Position numbers and translations under genes: made by a program
The notes under the pieces: generated by a model
Database searches by the model: none
What the model was told of the DNA's origin: nothing
What the model saw: the letters and a program-made list of their open reading frames with translations, nothing else
DNA from: Metarhizium brunneum
Taxonomy: Eukaryota; Ascomycota; Sordariomycetes; Hypocreales; Clavicipitaceae
NCBI RefSeq assembly: GCF_013426205.1
Contig: NC_089425.1
Coordinates: 2,294,001-2,358,000, forward strand
Direction of reading: 5' to 3'
DNA length: 64,000 nucleotides
Shown: piece by piece, positions 1 through 13,023 of the stretch
Numbering within the stretch: position 1 is the stretch's first letter
Layout: each line of letters begins with the position of its first letter

Positions 1-2919
1 CTGTTAAGAACGCTGCCACTGCTGCCGTCCTTGCCATTGCTGGCGCCATCAACGGCAATGCCTGCAAGGCTGCCCTCCCTGCCATCATGGAGTCCATCCG
101 CACTGCTCAGAAGTGGCCTGAGAAGATGGCTGCTCTGGACTTCATCGACGCCCTGATCAAGACTGCTCCCGCTCAGCTTGCTTTCCGTGTCCCTGACTTG
201 ATCCCCGTCGTCTCCGAGGCCATGTGGGACACCAAGAAGGAGGTCAAGGAGCGTGCCTACAAGACCATGGAGCAGATCTGCCAGCTCATTGTCAACAGAG
301 ATATCGAGCGCTTCATTCCCGAGCTCATCAAGTGTATTGCCAAGCCCGAGAACGTCCCCGAGACTGTTCACTTGCTCGGTGCCACCACTTTCGTCACTGA
401 GGTCCAGGAGCCCACTCTTGCTCTCATGGTCCCTCTTCTGGATCGTGGTCTTGCTGAGCGCGAGACTGCCATCAAGCGAAAGTCTGCCGTCATTGTCGAC
501 AACATGTGCAAGCTCGTCGACGACCCCAACATTGTTGCTCCTTTCTTGCCCAAGATGATGCCCGGTCTCCAGAAGAACTACGACAACTTGGCTGACCCCG
601 AGGCCCGTGAGAAGACCAAGCAGGCCCTGGACACCATTACCCGTGTCGGTAATATCGTTGACGGCAAGATCCCCGAGGTCCGCAACGATGGTGACATCAG
701 CGTCGTCCTCGGCAAGCTCAAGGAAATTCTCTCCTCCAAATATGCCACGTACCTCGAGAAGATGGGCCCCGTTGCCGAGTACATTGCTGCTATGGCTGGT
801 CAGCTCATTGACGAGAAGGAGAGTGAGAATGCTGTCTGGGTTGAGAACCTCAAGGCTTATGTCTCTGTCATCACCGGTATTGACAACGCCGAGGCTATCG
901 TCGACTCTCTCCGCAAGCGTGCCTCCCCCGGTGCTGCTGAGGAGGAGGCCGTTGAGGCCGATGAGGAGGAGGGTGAGGACCTTTGCAACTGCACCTTCTC
1001 CCTGGCCTACGGTGCCAAGATTCTTCTCAACCAGACTCACCTTCGTCTTAAGCGTGGTCAGCGCTATGGTCTTTGTGGTCCCAACGGTTCCGGAAAGTCT
1101 ACTCTTATGCGCGCCATCAACAACGAGCAGGTTGAGGGCTTCCCCAAGCAGAGCGAAGTCAAGACCGTCTTCGTGGAGCACGACCTGGACTCTGCCGATA
1201 CTGAGATGACTACCATTGACTGGACCATGAAGAAGCTTGGCGAGGCCAAGGTCGATGTCACTCAACCCGATGTCGAGAAGCAGCTTGTTGAATTCGGCTT
1301 TACCCCTACCATGATTTCTGGCGAAATCACCGCTCTCTCCGGTGGTTGGAAGATGAAGCTCGCCCTGTGCCGTGCCGTCTTCGAAGCTCCCGATATTCTG
1401 CTGCTCGATGAGCCTACCAACCACTTGGATGTCAAGAATGTCAAGTGGCTCGAGGACTACCTCACCAGCTCCCCTTGCACCTCTATCATTGTCTCTCACG
1501 ACTCCAGCTTCCTCGACAACGTCTGCCAGCACATCGTCCATTACGAGCGCTTCAAGCTTAAGCGCTACCGTGGTAACCTGGCCGAGTTCGTCAAGAGAGT
1601 GCCCTCTGCCAAGTCTTACTACGAGTTGGGTGCCTCTGAGATGGAGTTCACCTTCCCTGAGCCCGGTTTCCTCGAGGGTGTCAAGACCAAGGCCAAGGCC
1701 ATTCTGCGTGCCTCAAAGATGTCCTTCCAGTACCCTGGTACCTCCAAGCCCCAGATCAGCGACATCACTTTCCAGTGCTCTCTGGGCTCCCGTATTGCTG
1801 TCATCGGTCCCAATGGTGCTGGCAAGTCTACTCTCATCAACGTCCTGACTGGTGAGCTGATCCCCACCCAGGGTGAGATCTACCAGCACGAGAACATTCG
1901 TATTGCCTACATCAAGCAGCACGCTTTCGCCCACATTGATAACCATCTGGACAGCACTCCCTCTGAGTACATTCAGTGGCGTTTCCAGACTGGTGAGGAT
2001 CGTGAGACTATGGACCGTGCCAACAAGATTATTACCGAGGACGACGAGAAGGCCATGGACAAGGTCTTCAGAATTGAGGGTACCCAGCGCCGCATTATTG
2101 GCATCAACTCCCGAAGAAAGTTCAAGAACAGCTACGAGTATGAGTGTTCATGCGCCCTTGGTGAGAACGTGGGCATGAAGAACGAGCGCTGGACCCCCAT
2201 GATGTCTGCCGACAACGTCTGGTTGCCCCGTAACGAGCTTTTGGCTTCTCACCAGAAGATGGTGGCTGACGTCGATATGAAGGAGGCTCTTGCCTCTGGT
2301 CAGTTCCGCCCCCTGGTCCGAAAGGAGATCGAGGCTCACTGCGCCAACTTTGGTCTCGATGCCGAACTTGTTTCACACTCCCGCATGCGCGGTCTGTCAG
2401 GTGGTCAGCGTGTCAAGACCGTCCTTGCGGCCTGCTCATGGCAGCGACCTCACTTGATCGTCCTTGACGAGCCTACCAACTATCTTGATCGTGACTCTCT
2501 CGGTGCCTTGTCCAAGGCCCTGAAGAAGTTCGAGGGTGGTGTCATCATCATCACTCACTCTGCTGAGTTCACTAAGGATTTGACTGAGGAAGTCTGGGCT
2601 GTCATGGACGGCAAGATGACTCCTTCCGGCCATAACTGGGTTGCCGGCCAGGGCAGTGGTCCCCGTCTCAAGCAGGATGACGATGAAGAGGAGGACAAGT
2701 TCGACGCCATGGGCAACAAGATTGTCAGCACCAAGAAGAAGGCCAAGTTGACCTCTTCTGAGCTACGAAAGAAGAAGAAGGGTAAGTTGTCTACATATTC
2801 CCCCGTACCTAGCACAAGGGTTTTCTATCAGGGGCAGTTGATGCTAACCAGTAATTACAGAGCGTATGGCCCGCCGCAAGCGTGGCGAGGAGGTTTTCAG
2901 CGACGAGGACGATATTTAA
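1..2919 (+). CDS. Translation elongation factor 3 (EF-3), 5' end outside window
   Basis: Fungal EF-3 is a cytosolic ribosome-bound ABC ATPase that helps release deacyl-tRNA from the E site at each elongation cycle. The reading frame is already open at base 3, so the start and about 100 residues lie outside the window. In the visible part (945 residues) the order is HEAT-repeat region (about 1-290), ABC1 with Walker [10 protein letters not shown] (about 359), signature LSGGWKMK and Walker B DEPTNHLD, then ABC2 with GPNGAGKST (about 600), a long insert corresponding to the EF-3 chromodomain-like region (about 640-790), signature LSGGQRVK and DEPTNYLD. The tail is lysine-rich and ends EVFSDEDDI. 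One 3' intron is visible: 2782-2860 (GTAAGT...TTACAG); exons 1-2781 and 2861-2919. Without splicing the frame runs on into non-homologous sequence to 3200. Codon use is strongly C-ending, as expected of a very highly expressed gene. Confidence 0.97.
2782..2860 (+). other. 3' intron of the EF-3 gene
   Basis: 79-nt intron with donor GTAAGT, branch-like GCTAACC about 15 nt before the end and acceptor TTACAG. Removing it joins the lysine-rich tail to the short last exon ending EVFSDEDDI and a TAA at 2917-2919, the usual EF-3 C-terminus. Confidence 0.9.
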
Positions 2920-5141
2920 GCGCGTTCATACCCCAAAGTTGCTGTAATAATCTGACAGCGTTCCGCCGCCTTCTTTCACGACATTTTCTCCGTGTTTATC
3001 TAATTTTCCTTTGTACGGTAATGAGAGGGATGGCAAAAGTTTTCAAAAGTTGCGATGCGTCCTGGGATATGATTGGCATACTCGGGCCGCCAATAGAGGT
3101 GGCCTCCTACTTAGATGAAGACAGAGTGTGTGCCTACACCGATTTCTCGAAGCAGCGATGGAGGGACTGGAGGACCCCGACACACGTTGGTAGTAGATGA
3201 AAATCATGGCGCTCAGGATTGATGGTAAATGGTAGATAGACCCGAATAGAATTGTCAGTAACCATCAAAACAGTGACGGCGTGTCGTGACGGCGGTGCCT
3301 AATATGATGAGAATATCGCCTTGCGTGGGCGACGAATCGATGAGATTGGTAGGAAGATCAGTCTTCTCTCGGGGGTCGTCATAGCACACGGCGGTGCGAG
3401 TTTAGGGTATGTCTACCTTGTACCACAACTGCTTGCTTTGGTGATCTCGATGTCCTCGTTCATTTACCCTTTGTCTAATTTACTTGTCTAAGTTTTACTC
3501 TTTTCAGTAATATCCCTAGTGTTCTATTGTGGTTCTGCCACTTCCGTCGCAAAGCTGCCCGCTCCAACACATCCATTACACATCTGCCAGCGGGGGTCAT
3601 CACATAGGCTCAAGACGAGGTCCTACTCCAACGACTTTTTGCAAACTGGTGCATTGCTCCGCGGGCCTTGATCAGCTAGCCGTGCAAAGGCAAGGTCATC
3701 CTACCAATCCATTCCAGCTAGTCAATGGACTATTGTCTCGGCAGTTGCTGTCGCCGTCCCCCCCCCCAAAAGCCAAGTCGCGCCTCCCAGCGACCTAACA
3801 ACCCACGACATCTACACGGCAAACGCTCCTCAGATGCCTCCCGTATCTCGTAGACAAACACCCTGTCTTTCTATAACCTCGCCCACTCCTGTAAGCTAAT
3901 CACGACCCCCTGCCCGACAGCCCGGAGGGACAAAACCACCAACCAGTGATATTGTATTTCCCATCCAGCTACCCATATCCTCTCTCAGGACTATCAAAGC
4001 CCTCGCATCTAATCCCCCCTCCCCGAGCAGCCAATGGCACCGGTCTGATATCAGAGAAGGTGCTCACAGCCCGTATGTATACTGTGTACATGTCCCACGC
4101 ACGAGTTGCAACGCCCTCTCCATTTACGAACTAGTTTCGTAGCTGCCCGGCACGATGTCGACCTGCATATTATCGTGTCGTGTAAGAGCCACGGGCCTCC
4201 AAGACACGAGGGTTTCCCATAATTCTCCGCTCCGCATAAGGATTGACACATCCTTCTCATATGTGCACGTTGTATCTTGCGTCTTGGCGGTAACGCCAGC
4301 ATTGTCCCTTCATCCGGACATCGCTCGGCGATCGGCGTCGTGTGAGCTGCCTACACACCAAACCCGTGTTTAGTGCATCTTGGGTAAGGAGCCGTAACAT
4401 AAAGAACAAAACTATGACACATGGGTATCGCGCTCGTGAGGGGTAGCTGCGTTCTAATGGCATCCCTCTTATCGTCCATCTTCGTTTGGACGCGGTTTCG
4501 TCTCGAGAAATCCAAGTGGAGGGCCTGCATACGTCCTCGGACCGTTCGCTGAGCTTGGAATCGGCGGAGTTTCGCAGACTCTGGGGTCTTTTATCATTGC
4601 TATGGAGCACTTGCCAACAGGGGGAGGCGGGGAGGGGATGGTATACAAACGCACACCTGATGCAGTTTGAATCCGGGGAAGACAAGGGCGAAACGCGGAG
4701 GATAACCCTTGTCCAGAAGAGGACCTGAGTATTATATGATGTATGTCAGTCATGACTCTAGGGGACGACCTGTGCTGATGAGTTAATGGATAGCAGAATC
4801 AGTATAGAATTTGAGAAGGAAATTATCACTCTAATGACAAATATTTCAAGACACAAGACACAAGCACTGTAGTCATAAATTATTCAATTCGTCAACTTCT
4901 CGGGGTATATAATATGTACTTCCCAAGCCCACATAAACAATAGCGCCTGGAAAGTAGTCAGTTCTATCAGCCGTAATCTAAACTTGCGAGACGGTGCCTC
5001 CGTGGCAAACATCACAACATCTCATACAAGCCATAGTAATATCGACATTTTCAAATGGCGAATTCTATGTGCAACAAAAGTCTTCAAATCATGTCATCAA
5101 ATGAAGCTCAAAGCACGCAACCAACGACCAGAGAACAAGAC
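2920..5141. other. Gene-free spacer between the EF-3 and permease genes
   Basis: About 2.2 kb between two convergent genes. It presumably holds both 3' UTRs. Open frames here (for example 3529-3798 and 4257-4685) are short, have no recognisable domain and no start context or splice pattern. A C-run is at about 3757-3768. I see no RNA gene. Confidence 0.6.
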
Positions 5142-7000
5142 TTATTCATCCCTTTGGTGTGCTTTGTTCTTTCTATTGATGCCAACTAGGCGACCCATTT
5201 CAGCCCAGAAACCAACAGGCTCGTGCAGAAAACTGGCCTCGTAGCGGTCAATAGTCGGCCGCTCCCACACCAAGTCAGCCTCATGCGGCTTGACGAAGCT
5301 GGTGCGCTTGTAGAACTTCCAACCAAAGAAGAGAATGGGCGCCAGAATTTGCATGGTGTAGTTTCTGAAGAAGGTCTCAACATTCCAAGGGGTGAAGGCC
5401 GTGTATCCGTAGAAGATGACCACCAAAGTTTGAACGAATAGAGCAATATAGGCACAGTATGGCTGGAACCTCCCGTAGTATGGCATTGTCTTGCGATCAA
5501 TTCCCTGAGCCTTGCAAGCGCGGTAGTAGAAAATGAAAGTCACCGACATGCTCAAGTAATCGATGATACCACCGGCAGTGATGAGATCGACGAGCCATCC
5601 GACGACCTTTCTTGAACCGTTGCCGACCTGAAGGAAGGAGAGAAAAGGGAAGCACATGACCACGCAGAAGCAGTAGATTGGGACACCGTTGCTCCAGCAC
5701 TTTCGCAGGAAGGTCGGCGCACGACCTTCTAGAGCCAGGCCGTAAAGAGATCGAGTCGCGCAATAAGTGTAAGTGTTGCCGGCTGAGAAGATAGACGTGA
5801 ACATGAGGGCGTTCACAATGTGAGGCAGAACGTCAATTCCCATATTCTTCATAGCAATAACATATGGCGAGGCAGCGGCACTGGTGCCATCTGCCTCACC
5901 TTTCATGACTGCTTGGAGCGTTGGATCATTCCAGGGCACCACAATGCCAACACATAAGGCACTTCCGAGGAAGAAGAGACCAAAACGCCAGTATATCGTC
6001 TTAAACGCAGTTTTGATGTAGATTCTCGGGCGCTTGGCCTCGGCGGCAACCATGGAGACGTATTCTGGACCAACAACAGCAAAACCGGCGCTCCAAAGGG
6101 CACCGAGAAAGCCCTCGAAGCGGCCCACGGCGCCTTTGGTGTGATACTCGGCGAAGGCGCCAGGGTCATTCCAATATCGGAAGCCATAGCGGTCGTGTGA
6201 CGGGTTACCGCCAAGCATCGTCACGAATGTAAACATGAAGAGCATAAAGAGGAGAATAACCTTGCCTCCTGAAAGCCAAAACTCTGCCTCGCCGTAGGCC
6301 CGAACGGCAAGAATATTCAGTACACTAGAATCCACAAGAACAAATGTTTAGCATACGACCTCTCAGAAATTGGGGAAGGACCGGGGGATAGGCGAGAAAA
6401 GGATTATACAGCGAGGTGTGCGCATGCCGTTATGGCAGGGATGCAACGACGCCATTTCTTTTATTTTCTCCACGCCCGGTTGGAGCATAATTCTTACGCA
6501 TAGCAAAGAATAACGGCAATGCAGATGCCAGCAGTAGGTCCCGGTTTCGTGACTTCTTCGTTCCAGAAGGACAAGACGAGGTTCAAGGCGGTAATTTCAA
6601 AGGGAATCAAGAGAGCTTCGTAGATGAAGAAGTTCCAACCCGTCATGAATCCAAGGGCGTCATCTACCCAGTGGCCGGCCAGACGGATAAACCCACCAGA
6701 AACGGGCATGAGAACAGTCATTTCAGCCACTGAATTGTTAACGCAAGCGAGGACCAGAGGATAGAGAATGAAGGCAATGAGCAAGCTGCCAGGACCGCCT
6801 TTTGCCAGACCTGAACCGATACTGACGAAGAGCGCAGTACCAATGGAACCGCCAATGGCCACGAGCTGGATTTGGCGGTTATTGAGACTCCGGTGCAGAC
6901 CATCGGCATTATCGCCAGCGTAATCGCCGGCGAGTTCGCCCACCTCTGGAGATCCGGGGACCTCAATTTTGGAGCCCTTTTCCTCGTCGCTAGTCGCCAT
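5142..7000 (-). CDS. Amino-acid permease (fungal AAT/APC family)
   Basis: Plasma-membrane amino-acid:H+ symporter of the fungal YAT/AAT family. Two exons, 7000-6498 and 6324-5142, joined across a 173-nt intron (donor GTAAGA, branch GCTAAAC, acceptor TTCTAG), giving 561 residues, normal for the family. The N-terminus is a soluble acidic tail. It is followed by RSLNNRQIQLVAIGGSIGTA (TM1 with the unwound glycine stretch diagnostic of AAT permeases), then a membrane-rich core of about 12 segments. The second exon carries the GPEYVSMVAAEAKRPR segment seen in these carriers. The start at 7000 puts the LNNRQIQ motif at the usual distance. The substrate cannot be told from sequence. A long purine/pyrimidine-asymmetric promoter lies upstream (7230-7340). 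Confidence 0.93.
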
Positions 7001-7239
7001 GGTGGGCGAGTTTAAATCGAAATTGCCGGTTCGGGTGTCTTCTCAGCGAGAATTTTTCTCGGTATAGAATCGCAAATGAAACGCGTAGCTCATACGGGGA
7101 CGGACCGAAAGAGCGCACCTTTAGCCGGAAAGGGATCTTTGCAGTGGCGGAAGGATGTCAGACGTAGGAAGTGTAAGTCGATGATGTTGGAACACTCACA
7201 CGGCATCAAGAGATATGCGTGGTGTGTGGTGTGGTAAGG

Positions 7240-7345
7240 ATGAGGACGGAAGGAGGAAAGGAAAAGGAAAAGGAGGGGGGGGGGGGTGGTGAGATGAAGG
7301 AAGTGGTAAGGATGGAAGGAAGAAGGATTCGAGGAAAGAGTGAAT
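7240..7345. repeat. Polypurine tract with 12-G run upstream of permease
   Basis: On the plus strand about 100 nt are nearly all A/G, with a run of twelve G at 7275-7286. On the coding (minus) strand of the permease this is a CT-rich leader 240-345 nt upstream of the ATG. CT-rich tracts near transcription starts are common in filamentous fungi. The G-run could also form a G-quadruplex or triplex. Confidence 0.7.
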
Positions 7346-7695
7346 AAGACAAAAAAAACAGAGAGCTGAGGATGGAGGGGGGAGGCCAGGATGTATATAA
7401 CATGGGCAGTGAGACTAACGTCGAGTAAGTCACAACAAGACCAGACACAAGTCAACAATGACAGACCTCTGCTGCCGTACCGAACTGCAAGGACCATTCG
7501 ACAATGTCAAGGAGTGTGAGCGTCGAAGAGGGACTGGGACGGTGGACGACCATGTGGATCTGCAAGTGCTGCAGTTCGTGGAATCTTTGGAGTTTTATTC
7601 GTAGGTTTGGCATGGTCCCAAAGCGGAACCTAGACAAAAGCGTAGTTTGTGCTCGCGGAAGAGGGACGAGGCAGCGAACACAATGCAAGTAATAA

Positions 7696-7721
7696 TTGAG
7701 ACTTGAGACTTGAGACTTGAG
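7696..7721. repeat. TTGAGAC short tandem repeat
   Basis: Three perfect copies of the 7-mer TTGAGAC plus a partial fourth. No function visible. Confidence 0.8.
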
Positions 7722-10700
7722 GCTTTGGACTAATAATGGGACTTTACCACAGACCAAGGTACCTGGAGACGCTAATAAGAGGGCAGTGGAACGGAGTATT
7801 ACTACTCATTGTCGCGGGCATGCACTCGACGACGGGGCCGGACTAGGCTTGGCGTTTTTGGGCCTGTCTGTTTCTGCCGCACTGTCTACTTGGTACTTAG
7901 ACCGCCACCTGCGCCCCATGCAAGGTTTTGCCTGGGATGAGAACGAGCGAGGCAGGCGCAACAGGTGTAGCCGTGGAGCAGGGGGGTGGGTTAGCGGACG
8001 TGGAAAGGCGGGCCATGGGTCGTGACAAGGCAGGGCGGCTGGGGAAGGGGCTTGGGGGCGCCCGGGAGGCAATTTGAACAGCGCCGACTGGCTGAATCTG
8101 ACCTGTTGACCAGTTCGATCAGAACGGTGAAGACTCGTTTGCCCTCGAATATTACATAGTACATGCATCGGACAGACTGTAAGATTGCTGCAGTCGCCCT
8201 CAAATGTACAAAGTTTGGCACCGTAATTGGGTTGTCTATCACAAGTATTTGGCTTCTTTCTGTGCTGGGAGATCCCTTCCACTCCCACAACCCCCGTTGG
8301 AGCACGATGGTGGCGGGACTGGTCAACTTGGGCAGGGAAGACGTCCTGTTTCGCCGCCAGCAGCATCACTAGAGGGCAACACTGAATCTTGGTGTAATAC
8401 GGAGTATGATGGCAGAAATGGGCGTCAGGTAGTGTTGTGTGGTGCCGACACTGGCCGGGATCTGATCTCCGGTCATACCTGCATGGAAGCTGGCGATCCT
8501 GCCTAGTAGCCCTCTCCATTTTGCTCGTCATCAACAGAATACGTCACTGAAATCGGGTGACTTTGGTATCTCCAGAGAAGCGTTTCATAGGGTTTATAGC
8601 GATACTCGAGTACTGATTTCGATCACATCTGTGACCACCTGCATGCTGACATCCAACTGAACGGCTGTGGGTGTTATTCTGGAGAGAGGGGATGAGCCGC
8701 CCGCTGCGTTACCCAGGGCTGCCTTATTCATTAGTGACGGATCGATCGTCATGGCGCAGAATACCGGTAGCTTATATATGCTTCACCATGGCTAATAGTG
8801 CTTCGCGCTGCGACGGACATACCCAGGTGGTTTTCCCCACGTGGACCCTGAAAGGTCTTTGGAACCCTTTCGTTTGTTCTAGTGGTGTCATCATACATGC
8901 CATCGTCATTCCCTACCATCACATTTGAATTATAGGACGCCGATAGATGCAATACATCAGGTCGTCTGTGGCTCTAATGGCTCCAATACTTGGGCTCTAA
9001 TCAGTCGTTTGGAACATCAAGTCGTATACAGTCTTTGGCTCAAGATTGGTAAGGACCGTATTACATTACGCCCAACCGCTAACCCTGTAATATCAACAAT
9101 TAGTACCGAACCCTCGTCGACCAGAAGAACTTGTTTCATAAGGCTTGTGATGGGGCGGGGGCGTGACAAACACTCTGGGCATCCTTCCAATGCACAGGGA
9201 TGCTTATTACCTTGACTTCTTCTTTCCCTATCACGCGCAATAAACGGTGAGAGAAAGAGTTCTCAGCGAATGGGTAAATACAGCAAAGTGTCTATGCCAC
9301 TATTTGCTGCTGCCAAATGGCCACTTGAAACAAAACGGTGACACCGAAGAACGTGTGGCGATCTGCAAAACGGAGCCGCATCGAGGCACCTGCGGCCGAG
9401 GCTAATTTCAATGCTACCCAAGGCTCGGAAGGCTGAAAGTGAAGGGTTCCGGAGTCCGCGGTGGAGGCTGGTGAGGACGCCGAAACAGCAAGGGCCAAGT
9501 AAAAGTTGGGCGAACTGAAGTGTTGCGAGGCTGTACATGGATGTCGTTGGGCTGTTGATGTAGTTCAGGTGCACCCCCCGTATCGTACGGAGCACCTTAT
9601 TTTTCGATAACTCTAGAACGGTTAGGAATGGAAGGCACAACCCATCGTTGTTGACCATCGCCTAATAAATGTCGCAGTCCGTGCTAGCGGGCCAACAAGC
9701 AACCAGTTGACCAGCCGCCTTTTGTACACAATAGCTGGTGTCAATGGTTTGTTCAGACACTATTTTTGAACTGGTGCGAAACGGAATTGGCTTCGGCCAG
9801 CAGCCACAGTATGACCATTTGACCGACGGCCACAAAAGCGGCACCGTTGCCAGCTCAGCACTCACAGGGCTCTTCAATCTTTGACTGCATGCAGTCCAGT
9901 GTCCACCGCTGACGCTCTGCACTATGACGTCAGAAGATACGCGGGTCTTGGCGGCAGCTCCAGGCAGTTGCGGAGTACAACGAGGATAATTATTCGCACT
10001 GTACAAACCCCCCGCTGCAGGGATCAATTTGCATGCAGCCAACAAAGACTGGAATAACCCTTGCTCATGGACATTGTGCAGTGATTGGCGACCCTAGGCG
10101 AAAGTTAGATACTAGCACTTGAGGACCTGAGAGACACACTTCGATCTACGTTTGGGAAAGATTGCTCGCGTGAGTCGCAAATCCTCTTATCAACTTCAAG
10201 CAATTCTTGGCTTTCTCAAGCGACGTGGATGGGGGCGGGACACCAGTCAGCCAATTCATGACCCTTCCACGGATACTTAAAGCGACGACCAGAGAGAGAT
10301 ATGAGGTTCCGACCAAGAAAAAGTCATCAATCTAAAATCTGTCGTGATAGATGTTATGACACTTGAGCTCCCGGCCAATTGATATGCATTCTCTCTAGAA
10401 TCTATTGAAGCGACGAATTTTGCTGGCCTATCGCACTATGGTGAGTCGTATGATTCAACATGAGGTACATACATCAGGTTGCTGAATCCCTAGACAGAGA
10501 GTGGAACAACAGCCTTGCTGAAGGCTCGGGGCAATCGACGAAGAATGGCTGCTGTCGACCCACGCCACCATTCTTGCATTTGACACTAGTACTCCGTACT
10601 GAGAGTGGGACATCCACTTGTCATTGCTGCTAGGCAGAAGAAAGTGAAACTGGCGAGAGTTATGGACGCCAAGCCCAGGCTGGTGTTTTGTAGCGCCATT

Positions 10701-13023
10701 GCGGAGCCCCGTGAGGCGCTGGACTTGAGCATGGCCACGATTGCACGGCTGCCCGCGGGCAAACCAGGTTGCGTCACTTCGGGCTAATACTACCTTTAGA
10801 TAGTCATCTGATTCCCACCACGAGTCCGACTCCGTGCTCCATTTTCCACGATCGACGGCCGGGCCGGTAGCAACACTCTCGCCTCGGCAAAGGGACTCGT
10901 CCGATGTGAACCAGCTTGAACGGAATCGACTCAGGCTCGAATTCCAAAACCCTGTAGCAGAGAGCATTTAGAATGTCTTGAGCCGGCAAGCCATTGGATT
11001 CAACCCAAGCCTTGACGGAGGCCCGCGAGGTTGGGCGGCGCTTTCACGAATAGACAGACCAGTTGTTTGTAAATTGTTGTGTTTTGGCGGCAGGCCTGGC
11101 TGAACATACATAATCCGAGTTAGCAGTGTCACAGCTGCGACTGCAATACACGAATAGCTCATGGACTATGTATTTATTTATAGAACAGAACAAGGTGAGG
11201 ACTTGGACATACGGTTGAGGGTGAATCCCATGATGATGGGCATGTTTGAACGTTTGAAGCCCTCGGTACACGTAGACGGAATGCAACCATGCATACTTGG
11301 TAGAAGCACGGTTGCTATGTCTTCGAGCCCGCTGAATTGAGGGATCTACTACAATATGTAGTACGTCCATGGCGCTGCATGCAGGTGCCTGGAGGTGTTG
11401 TTGACATACCTTGCATGGCAGGCTAGCATAGGATCTCAACGTGGTCCTTACTCGACGCTATTCTCATACTAAAGCTTTAGGCTTAAAAAAGCCACCAATG
11501 GCTGAAATTCTCGCATCATCTTGACTCCTTGAGCATTCTCGGGGAGGCACGGCTTCGCGACAGAGATATGGACAGTACAACGCGCGAGTACTTGGTGATG
11601 ATGCGCGGAGTGCAGTTTCTGAAAATCGCCCATCTCGGCCTCACCAGAGGAAAGAACTAACTTGCAACAGAGATTCGTGCAAGCGGATATTACCAAACCT
11701 GTAGCAAACCTACAAGAAGGGAGGATTGATGAATGGCAATTTGAGTCTGACGAAACCACGCTATCCAAGGTCGTCCGTCTTTAACGGCATTATGACCAAG
11801 TTAGTTGGCAAACAAAGAAGCCACAAGCGACGAGAGCAGAAATACAGTTGAAACGAAAATGGCAGTGGTTCTATTCTCGGGCCCACCTTTACGTTGCGTC
11901 CAATTTATGACGGATGTTTGGGCGAACAGATAACTCGCGCGCGGTGGTGTTTTGGTGGAATGGCACTATGTCTGGCGAATGAATGGTCAGCCCATGAACG
12001 CATGAGGCCATGCCAGGAAAACATTGCGGGGCCAGGCACACTGATCAATGACAAACGGGAGGCAATTTTGGGGAGAAAATTTTTTAACGCTTCAGCCAAG
12101 AATATTTCCGTTCCCCAATGGCAGCAAGCATATTAAACCGAGCTGTGGGCCGAGTCATTTTCTGGGCGATACGGTTTTGATGCGGGACGACTCAAGCAGT
12201 GGATGCAGAACCCTGTCATCACGCTCAGTCTATCCAATAAACTTGCCCCAGAGCGATATTCTTTTCTTTCTCTCTCTCTCTCTCTGTCTTTTGGCCTGTG
12301 TACTCCGTAATGTTATTAGTCTCTTCTTCTTCTATTTGCTGTGACTGCTTTCAAGAGATGAGGACAGCGCACCAGGATCATTGTGGATGCGACCTTTGGA
12401 AACGCTTGGTCTTTTTTTTTTGCCTCATTCTTTAAAAGCGAGGCAGTGTCCAGTATGTACATATGTACATCTCAGGCCGATATTGCTAAGAGTCGATTTT
12501 AGTGTGATCAGTGGTGTGAGACAGGTTTGTAAATTGTGAGGGTCGAGGTTGGTTTAATACATACATACATGGAGGGGCAAGTGAAGATTTAAAAATTTGT
12601 GCCCCGCCCCCACTATGGCACATGGTAAAAAATGTCTGGTCTCACTCGAGCAGGATGAAAGCAACACGGCGAGGAAAAGCACACTACGGACTATTCCCGT
12701 AGAAAAGTATAGTGCTGAAGAAAATGACACCATTTATTATTTATTAATTTTTTTAAAGAAAAAAAAAACAGACGAAGCAGGCCCCGGGTTAAATGCTTTG
12801 GTGCCACAACTGTAGAAATCTCCATGTGACTGACGATGCCTCCAACGAGGTCGAATTTTCTTGACCAACTCTTCCCCTCCATCACTTCAGCTACTTCATC
12901 AGCAAGAAAACGGCTGCCACGCGCAAACCTCGACCCTTCAATCGCCAAAACCTCCCATAAACAGCTCTCACTCTGATTTGACGGCAGACCTTCAACTTTG
13001 ACAAAGACGGGGGGAGGCGAAAT

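Larger units (their letters stand above)
7001..13023. other. 6-kb stretch without recognisable genes
   Basis: Divergent promoter side of the permease and far upstream of the TTC27-like gene. I read all six frames: the longest open frames (7806-8534 minus, 10455-10967 minus, 9263-9658 minus) have no domain, low-complexity or random-looking composition and no plausible splice partners. It contains TTGAGAC tandem repeats (7696-7721), a CT dinucleotide run (about 12270-12286), TACTCCGTA-type motifs at 8398, 10590 and 12301, and a T-run at about 12412. It could hold a long non-coding RNA or decayed repeats; I cannot show either. Confidence 0.55.

Noticed and set aside
7806..8534. 242-codon open frame on the minus strand in the gene desert
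   Set aside because: His/Arg/Pro-rich random-looking sequence, no domain, no conserved start context.
10455..10967. 170-codon minus-strand frame
   Set aside because: No domain and no splice partners; overlapping frames of similar length on both strands suggest chance.
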